This document shows positions 1 through 3,843 of a DNA stretch of 5,719 bases, piece by piece. A model generated the notes under the pieces. That model was not told the DNA's origin and made no database searches. It saw only the letters and a program-made list of their open reading frames with translations. Each line of letters opens with the position of its first letter. The stretch's first letter is position 1. The position numbers were made by a program, and so were the translations under genes. Source of the DNA: an uncultured Bacteroidales bacterium (lineage in GTDB: Bacteria > Bacteroidota > Bacteroidia > Bacteroidales > UBA932); the NCBI GenBank assembly GCA_902461985.1, contig CABQAB010000140.1:1-5719 (forward strand). Direction: 5' to 3'.

Positions 1-61
1 GTTATACTTCATTTTTCGCTATAAAAATGCGGTGCGAAGTTACTAAAAAATGAAGTATAAC
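1..61. repeat. Perfect 16-bp inverted repeat with 29-nt spacer
   Basis: The arms GTTATACTTCATTTTT (1-16) and AAAAATGAAGTATAAC (46-61) are exact reverse complements. The left arm starts at the first base of the window, so the repeat may extend further left. The stem is AT-rich and the spacer long, so it resembles a DNA-level operator or the end of a small mobile element more than an intrinsic terminator. The right arm lies between the two boxes of a possible leftward promoter. The repeat is seen directly; its role is unknown. Confidence 0.75.
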
Positions 62-66
62 GGAAA
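35..66 (-). promoter_or_regulatory. Possible leftward Bacteroidota-type promoter
   Basis: Read on the minus strand there is TTTC (66-63) as a -33 box, a 20-bp spacer, and TAACTTCG (42-35) as a -7 box, followed by CACCGC. Each box has one mismatch to the Bacteroidota consensus TTTG / TAnnTTTG, and the spacing is the usual one. It would drive a gene starting left of the window. The right arm of the 16-bp inverted repeat fills most of the spacer, as an operator might. Two mismatches make this tentative. Confidence 0.3.
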
Positions 67-75
67 TAAAATTAT

Positions 76-163
76 ATTGCCGCCATCTATGGCACCGATT
101 GCCGTGATTTGCAGAACCTATTGCCGCCATCTGTGGCACCGATTGCCGCCACGCTCCCGTCAG
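76..163. repeat. Four tandem 22-bp units
   Basis: The word ATTGCCG recurs at 76, 98, 120 and 142, exactly 22 bp apart. Units 1 (76-97) and 3 (120-141) differ at one base; units 2 and 4 keep mainly their first 7 to 10 bases. Seen another way, 75-104 and 119-148 are a 30-bp direct repeat with one mismatch. The units sit just downstream of the PurL-like gene, whose TGA stop (162-160) falls in unit 4, and upstream of the possible leftward promoter. A 22-bp period is close to two helical turns, so repeated protein-binding sites are possible. Nothing suggests that this stretch is coding. Confidence 0.7.
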
Positions 164-1440
164 AGTCCAGCCGACAAAGCCGCCACAATCCGCCCTACTC
201 CGTTGCCTGCAGGCTCCAGCTTCAGTCCGTCAAAAGAAGCGTCAGGTCTGCCGATTCTGAAATAGGCAACATCCTGAAGGAGGAACTGGGAATCCACATA
301 ATCCAGATCGTCCTCGCTGATCTGAAGGAGCGCACCTGGGACTTCAGCGAAAAGCAGCCTCATCCTGTCCGATTCGTTATAAGCCCGCCCTAATCCATTG
401 ACGTTCAAAGATATGCCAACACCGGAAGCAGCTGCAAGCTTTTTTGCGGCAACGGCCACACCGCCGTCGCACACAGTCCTCGATGCCAGCACGACACCGT
501 CCTCGACCAGATCCCTGACCACCTCGAAGCAGTCGATAAAATAGTCCGGGTCCTCGATCTGGGGAGCATGACCGCCGCCACATCCCGAAACCGAAGAAAG
601 CAAAGAACCGCCCAGACGGAACTGGCAGGTGTCAAAAGGCACGTAGATAAGGCAGGTATCCCCGGCAGCCAGTCCTGCCGAACATTTTCTGCGCTCCCCC
701 ATCCATACTTCCCTGTCACTTTCAAGGCAGAACTCAGGTCCGCCAACCGTCCATTGCCTGTCCTCATCCGGAGTCATGTCATCCTCCTCCCAGTCCTTGT
801 CAGCCACATCTTCATCCACATCCTCATCCGCGCCACAATCAGCCGCATAGGATGCCGGAACCGGAAAATAGGAATTCACTGACAGGCCGTCGCTTTCATC
901 ATAGCCATAGCCCTGAATCCCTATTCCGAGAGTGTAGACATAATCGGTAGCAGACCGGACACTGCGATAAAAAGCGGAATGACTCCCGAGCCCTGAAACG
1001 TTCCAGGACCAGTCCGCCCAAAGCCGCAGGTCCTCGAGACGGAACTTTCCCTCTAACCAGAGGCAGTCAATCAATGCCGCCGCTATGCGCTGCCTGCTGA
1101 AACTTTCAGGATACTGCAGTTCGAACGGACGGTCCTGGGCAGCATGTGAAGCCTCTGAGACAGCATCCAGCAGTTCACTGAAACGTTCCTCAGGGCAGGC
1201 GCAGGATTCCGGAGAAGGATCTACGGTCTCGTCCCAGATGTCTCCGGGAATCTGAACTTCAGTTTCTGCACAAGAAAATCCGGCATCGGAATCCTCGGCA
1301 TTTTCACCCTGAGCGCAAGCCGGATCAGACGTTGCAGCCGACGGAATCATACATTCTTCAAGCATATCAGCCGGCGTCACGTCCTGACGGACACCGTCGA
1401 TAACATAGCTTGAAAACAAAGCGGAATGCTCACTTTTCAT
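160..1440 (-). CDS. Truncated PurL-like (FGAM synthase-derived) protein, probable pseudoenzyme
   Basis: The product is 426 residues. From residue 118 its motifs follow the second AIR-synthase-like half of the long PurL chain. RIAAALIDCLWLEGKFRLED (118-137) and LWADWSWN (140-147, PurL-like LSANWMWP) are followed by AFYRSV...LGIGIQG (156-177). Then come FRLGGSLLSS (274-283), EDPDYFIDCFEVVRDLV (296-312), CDGGVAV (324-330) and LLFAEVPGALLQI (362-374). Full-length PurL is about 1,200-1,300 residues and forms FGAM from FGAR, ATP and glutamine. The first AIRS pair, the PurS-like domain and the glutaminase domain are absent here. Key motifs are altered: the usual GKDS-type loop reads GYGYDESDG (177-185), and the usual HD before SDGG reads RT (321-322). 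Residues 205-228 contain 15 Asp/Glu, and the chain has 14 cysteines, which is many for a cytoplasmic protein. Residues 1-117 are not recognised. The start is ATG 1440; a TTG eight codons upstream overlaps the -7 box and is unlikely. No signal peptide or membrane segment is seen. The PurL origin is fairly sure; loss of catalysis is inferred. Confidence 0.75.
   Translation of the reverse strand: MKSEHSALFSSYVIDGVRQDVTPADMLEECMIPSAATSDPACAQGENAEDSDAGFSCAETEVQIPGDIWDETVDPSPESCACPEERFSELLDAVSEASHAAQDRPFELQYPESFSRQRIAAALIDCLWLEGKFRLEDLRLWADWSWNVSGLGSHSAFYRSVRSATDYVYTLGIGIQGYGYDESDGLSVNSYFPVPASYAADCGADEDVDEDVADKDWEEDDMTPDEDRQWTVGGPEFCLESDREVWMGERRKCSAGLAAGDTCLIYVPFDTCQFRLGGSLLSSVSGCGGGHAPQIEDPDYFIDCFEVVRDLVEDGVVLASRTVCDGGVAVAAKKLAAASGVGISLNVNGLGRAYNESDRMRLLFAEVPGALLQISEDDLDYVDSQFLLQDVAYFRIGRPDASFDGLKLEPAGNGVGRIVAALSAGL
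757..828 (-). other. Acidic low-complexity insert in PurL-like protein
   Basis: Residues 205-228 of the PurL-like product contain 15 Asp/Glu in 24 positions. The insert lies between the strand ending in SVNSYFPVPAS (187-197) and the FRLGGS motif (274-279), where PurL proteins have a surface region. It is probably a disordered, charged loop. Its function is unknown. Confidence 0.7.
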
Positions 1441-1447
1441 AAATCCA

Positions 1448-1479
1448 ATTGAAGATGAGTGCAAAAATAGTTATTTTTG
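1448..1479 (+). promoter_or_regulatory. Predicted folC promoter
   Basis: The -7 box TATTTTTG (1472-1479) matches TAnnTTTG exactly. ATTG (1448-1451) lies 20 bp upstream as a -33 box, with one mismatch to TTTG. Transcription would start near 1484, giving a leader of only about 8 nt before ATG 1493, or about 24 nt before the in-frame ATG at 1508. The -7 box is one arm of an 18-bp palindrome shared with the divergent promoter. Confidence 0.6.
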
Positions 1480-1492
1480 TGTTAAAGTTAAA
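1462..1492 (-). promoter_or_regulatory. Predicted promoter of the PurL-like gene
   Basis: On the minus strand TATTTTTG (1469-1462) is an exact TAnnTTTG -7 box. TTTA (1492-1489) lies 19 bp upstream as a -33 box with one mismatch. Transcription would start near 1457, about 17 nt before ATG 1440. This box is back to back with the folC -7 box, so the two promoters overlap completely. Confidence 0.55.
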
Positions 1493-3001
1493 ATGAACGG
1501 AAAAGATATGGAGAATTTTACGGAAGCAGAATATAACAGACTGATTGAAAATATCTTTCAGCGTTTTCCTTCCTTTCAGAAATACGGCAGCGCAGGCTAT
1601 CATCCGGGACTGGACAACATGAAGACCTTCGATGACGCGCTCGGCAATCCGCACGGAAAGTACGCGACAATCCACGTGGCAGGGACCAACGGCAAGGGCT
1701 CAGTGAGCAGCATGATTGCTTCGGCACTGTCTGCAATGGGCTATAAGACAGGGCTATATACATCTCCGCACTTGAAGGATTTCCGGGAAAGGGCGAAGAT
1801 ATGCGAAGGAGGCGGATACAGGATGATTCCCAAGGAACGGGTCTATGAGTTCTGCTCAAGATGGGGCGGGACTATGGACAGGCTCGGACTTTCGTTTTTC
1901 GAGATTACCACAGCAATGGCCTTTGACTGGTTCGCGGCCGAGAATGTGGATATAGCGGTAATCGAGACCGGTCTGGGCGGACGTTTAGACAGCACCAACA
2001 TCATTTCTCCGGTTTTGAGCGTAATTACCGGAATCGGCCTGGACCATTGTGACATATTAGGACATACGCTTTCCGAAATAGCCTTTGAGAAGGCTGGAAT
2101 CATAAAGCCGGAGACAGATGCCGTGATATGGAAACGGGATGAGGCGACCGCCGGGGTGTTCGTGAAGCAGGCAGAGGAATGTGGGCTTATGACGACGGCA
2201 AAAAAGCATGATGCAGACGCAAAAGACGCCGAGAGGCCGACGGAAGATGAGGATAGGCCGATGAAAGATGAGGACAGGCCGATGAAAGATGAGGACAGGC
2301 CGATGAAAAGGCTGTATTTTGCCGATATGGATTTCAATGGGCCTCAGTTCAGGATGGAGGACGGGATGATGACCGGCATAGATGAGATGGTTGAGAGGAT
2401 ATATCCGCGGCTGGACCTTCAGGGAAAATACCAGCGGACAAACCTGAAAACCGTACTCGCAGCATTGCAGGTCGTGAAAAACAACTTGCCGCAACCTGAA
2501 ACGCATACATTTGACCTGAAGACGCTTGAGGACGCGCTCGAGAACACGGCAAAACGCACAGGACTCAGGGGACGATGGGAAAAAATCAGCGACAATCCCT
2601 TGACAATCATGGATATAGGGCACAACGCCGACGGGATGGAGCAGAATTTCAGACAGTTGAACGAAATGACGGAAAAGGACGGCTACAGCCTTATTATGGT
2701 TTACGGTACAATGGCGGACAAGGACTATGCTGCAGTCATGCGGATGATACCGTCAAAAGCGAAGGTAATATTCACCAATGCATCCAGCCGGAGGGCATTG
2801 CCCGCTGCAAAAGCCGCAGAGACGGCTGAAGCTCTCGGAATCCGCGCTGAAGCCGTATGTCCGTCAGTGGCCGAAGCCGTCAGCTGCGCACTGAAACTCG
2901 CCGACAGACTGGGCGCAAACGGAGAAAAGCCGATGATTTACATAGGCGGAAGCGCGTTCGTGGTTGCAGAAGCCATGGAAACGCTTGACAGCCGCCGCTG
3001 A
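1493..3001 (+). CDS. folC: FolC: dihydrofolate/folylpolyglutamate synthase
   Basis: This cytoplasmic Mur-ligase-superfamily enzyme joins glutamate to dihydropteroate and to reduced folates using ATP. The product has 502 residues. The P-loop HVAGTNGKGS is at 61-70, followed by YTSPHL (89-94) and IETGLGGRLDSTNI (157-170). ITGIGLDHCDILGHTLSEIA (178-197) and FEKAGIIK (198-205) are the family's central motifs, including the conserved Asp/His and the Lys at 200. The C-terminal ligase domain shows RGRWE (359-363), MDIGHNADG (373-381) and IGGSAFVVAE (484-493). The length exceeds the usual roughly 420-450, partly because of a loop at about 232-272 with a heptapeptide expansion. Start choice: ATG 1493 gives the longest form; ATG 1508 (MENFTEAE) is also plausible and has a purine-rich GGAAAAG about 2-8 bases upstream. 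The gene is transcribed divergently from the PurL-like gene, and its last 138 nt are overlapped antisense by the hydrolase gene. All core motifs are intact, so it is probably functional. Confidence 0.95.
   Translation: MNGKDMENFTEAEYNRLIENIFQRFPSFQKYGSAGYHPGLDNMKTFDDALGNPHGKYATIHVAGTNGKGSVSSMIASALSAMGYKTGLYTSPHLKDFRERAKICEGGGYRMIPKERVYEFCSRWGGTMDRLGLSFFEITTAMAFDWFAAENVDIAVIETGLGGRLDSTNIISPVLSVITGIGLDHCDILGHTLSEIAFEKAGIIKPETDAVIWKRDEATAGVFVKQAEECGLMTTAKKHDADAKDAERPTEDEDRPMKDEDRPMKDEDRPMKRLYFADMDFNGPQFRMEDGMMTGIDEMVERIYPRLDLQGKYQRTNLKTVLAALQVVKNNLPQPETHTFDLKTLEDALENTAKRTGLRGRWEKISDNPLTIMDIGHNADGMEQNFRQLNEMTEKDGYSLIMVYGTMADKDYAAVMRMIPSKAKVIFTNASSRRALPAAKAAETAEALGIRAEAVCPSVAEAVSCALKLADRLGANGEKPMIYIGGSAFVVAEAMETLDSRR
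2225..2308 (+). repeat. 21-bp tandem repeat coding heptapeptide DEDRPMK in folC
   Basis: There are four contiguous 21-bp units. Unit 1 (2225-2245) is degenerate and codes DAERPTE. Units 2 (2246-2266), 3 (2267-2287) and 4 (2288-2308) code DEDRPMK. Units 3 and 4 are identical and unit 2 differs at one base. The block is FolC residues 245-272, in the loop between the N-terminal ATPase domain and RLYFADMDF (273-281). Because 21 is a multiple of three, copy changes keep the frame. Confidence 0.95.
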
Positions 3002-3697
3002 AGCAGATGAAAAGTGGCGGCGGGGCATGCACGGGAGGTCGAGAGTCGAAAGGATTTTCGGAATGAGCATCGAGATTATGAACTCCTCCTCCATGAAATG
3101 AGTACCGGGGTATATGGCCATATTGTTCCCGAAATACCTTTTCCAGGTCCGCACGCTCACAATCCCGCTTTTGCGGTAATGGTCATATTCCCCGAAAAAG
3201 GCGAAAAAGGAGCAGTCAGCCGCACGCGCACTTCCGTCCTGACCAACCGCGCAGCTCAACGCCTCCCTGCGGTGATGACGGTATTTGCGCAGGGTCCGGA
3301 AAGTGAAATGCAGACTCTGACGGTCGCCTTCACGCGGCCTGAAATGCCGGTCAAGCCATGCAGTCACTCCAGGAACAAGAGCGAGCCAGGCCAGATAGCC
3401 CATATAAAGCGGAGCATTCAGTGCTGGCGACACTAAAATATGCGGACAGCCACCTATCCTCAGGGCATGCAGCGCACCTAAAGATTCCCCTATCACGAGA
3501 GCAGGCCCAATTTCCTCAACCCAGGTTTCAATCAGTTCCGCCGCTGTTTCAGGGTCGAACGGATAGGTCCGGACTATCACACTGACTTTCACGTCCCCTG
3601 GCGCATACTCTCCTAAATGTTCATTAAGCAATGAAGGGATGCGGCTGTCCGAGCCTCCTCCCATTCCGTGAACATATAGAATCCTGTATTCCTGCAT
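2864..3697 (-). CDS. YqiA-like alpha/beta hydrolase (esterase), C-terminus antisense to folC
   Basis: The product has 277 residues. It begins YRILYVHGMGGG (4-15), the strand-turn with HG oxyanion-hole motif of alpha/beta hydrolases. ALVIGESLGALHALRIGG (66-83) carries the nucleophile elbow GESLG with Ser72. ILVSPALNAP (87-96), FFGEYDHYR (167-175, Asp172 as likely acid) and YPGTHFMEEEF (196-206, His200 as likely base) complete the triad. Order and short length resemble the UPF0227/YqiA esterases; the natural substrate is unknown. No signal peptide is visible, so it is probably cytoplasmic. The recognisable fold ends near residue 220. Residues 233-277 are translated from the reverse complement of the last 46 folC codons, exactly codon for codon, so this tail is probably a read-through extension and not a domain. 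The start is ATG 3697, without a clear Shine-Dalgarno sequence. The overlap makes it convergent with folC. Confidence 0.8.
   Translation of the reverse strand: MQEYRILYVHGMGGGSDSRIPSLLNEHLGEYAPGDVKVSVIVRTYPFDPETAAELIETWVEEIGPALVIGESLGALHALRIGGCPHILVSPALNAPLYMGYLAWLALVPGVTAWLDRHFRPREGDRQSLHFTFRTLRKYRHHRREALSCAVGQDGSARAADCSFFAFFGEYDHYRKSGIVSVRTWKRYFGNNMAIYPGTHFMEEEFIISMLIPKILSTLDLPCMPRRHFSSASAAAVKRFHGFCNHERASAYVNHRLFSVCAQSVGEFQCAADGFGH
2991..3021. other. GC-rich hairpin over the folC stop codon
   Basis: GCCGCCGCT (2991-2999) can pair with AGTGGCGGC (3013-3021) over nine pairs, including one G-U, with a 13-nt loop. The folC TGA begins at the last stem base. No U-tract follows on either strand, so it is not a classical terminator, though it could slow convergent transcription or protect the folC mRNA end. 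Confidence 0.4.
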
Positions 3698-3717
3698 CTG
3701 CTGTAATTATCCGTCTG

Positions 3718-3725
3718 CAAAAATA
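3718..3725 (-). promoter_or_regulatory. Candidate -7 box for the hydrolase gene
   Basis: Read on the minus strand, TATTTTTG (3725-3718) matches TAnnTTTG and is identical to the two -7 boxes between folC and the PurL-like gene. It lies 20 nt before ATG 3697. No TTTG-like -33 box is found at the expected distance, so the promoter is uncertain. Confidence 0.35.
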
Positions 3726-3766
3726 CTAATAAATCTGCTTTCCTGCGTACATCATGAATTACAAAC

Positions 3767-3808
3767 CACGAGTGCCGCAGCCAAAAATGCGATGGCTGCG
3801 GCACTGTG
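3767..3808 (-). terminator. Probable terminator of the BACON/LamG gene
   Basis: AGTGCCGCAGCC (3771-3782) and GGCTGCGGCACT (3794-3805) form a perfect 12-bp GC-rich stem with an 11-nt loop. CAC/GTG on the outside can extend it past a one-base bulge. It begins about 38 nt after the TAA of the minus-strand LamG gene. On that strand the stem is followed by a weak T-rich stretch (GGTTTGTAATTC), so termination is likely but not textbook. It separates this gene from the hydrolase gene. Confidence 0.65.
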
Positions 3809-3843
3809 AAAACATATTTCAACCGATTCCTGTAGCGTCAGGA

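Noticed and set aside
1..61. Invertible promoter flanked by inverted repeats, as at Bacteroides capsule loci
   Set aside because: The spacer is only 29 bp, far shorter than known invertible segments, and no recombinase gene is visible.
76..163. CRISPR array
   Set aside because: The units are contiguous 22-bp tandem copies with decay; there are no conserved repeats separated by unique spacers, and no cas genes.
568..882. Plus-strand frame of about 100 codons opposite the PurL-like gene
   Set aside because: It is an antisense shadow: no recognisable motifs, while the opposite strand carries continuous PurL-like motifs.
1441..1464. TTG at 1464 as start of the PurL-like gene (434 residues)
   Set aside because: It overlaps the predicted -7 box and lies upstream of the likely transcription start; ATG 1440 is a better start.
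1843..2623. Long minus-strand frames across folC with repeated SSFIGL or RPVLIFH peptides
   Set aside because: They are the antisense image of the 21-bp folC repeat, which leaves every frame open because 21 is a multiple of three. FolC on the plus strand has all family motifs.
3014..3436. Plus-strand frame of 140 codons downstream of folC
   Set aside because: It is antisense to the hydrolase, which has a full GxSxG, Asp and His set; the plus frame shows no motif.
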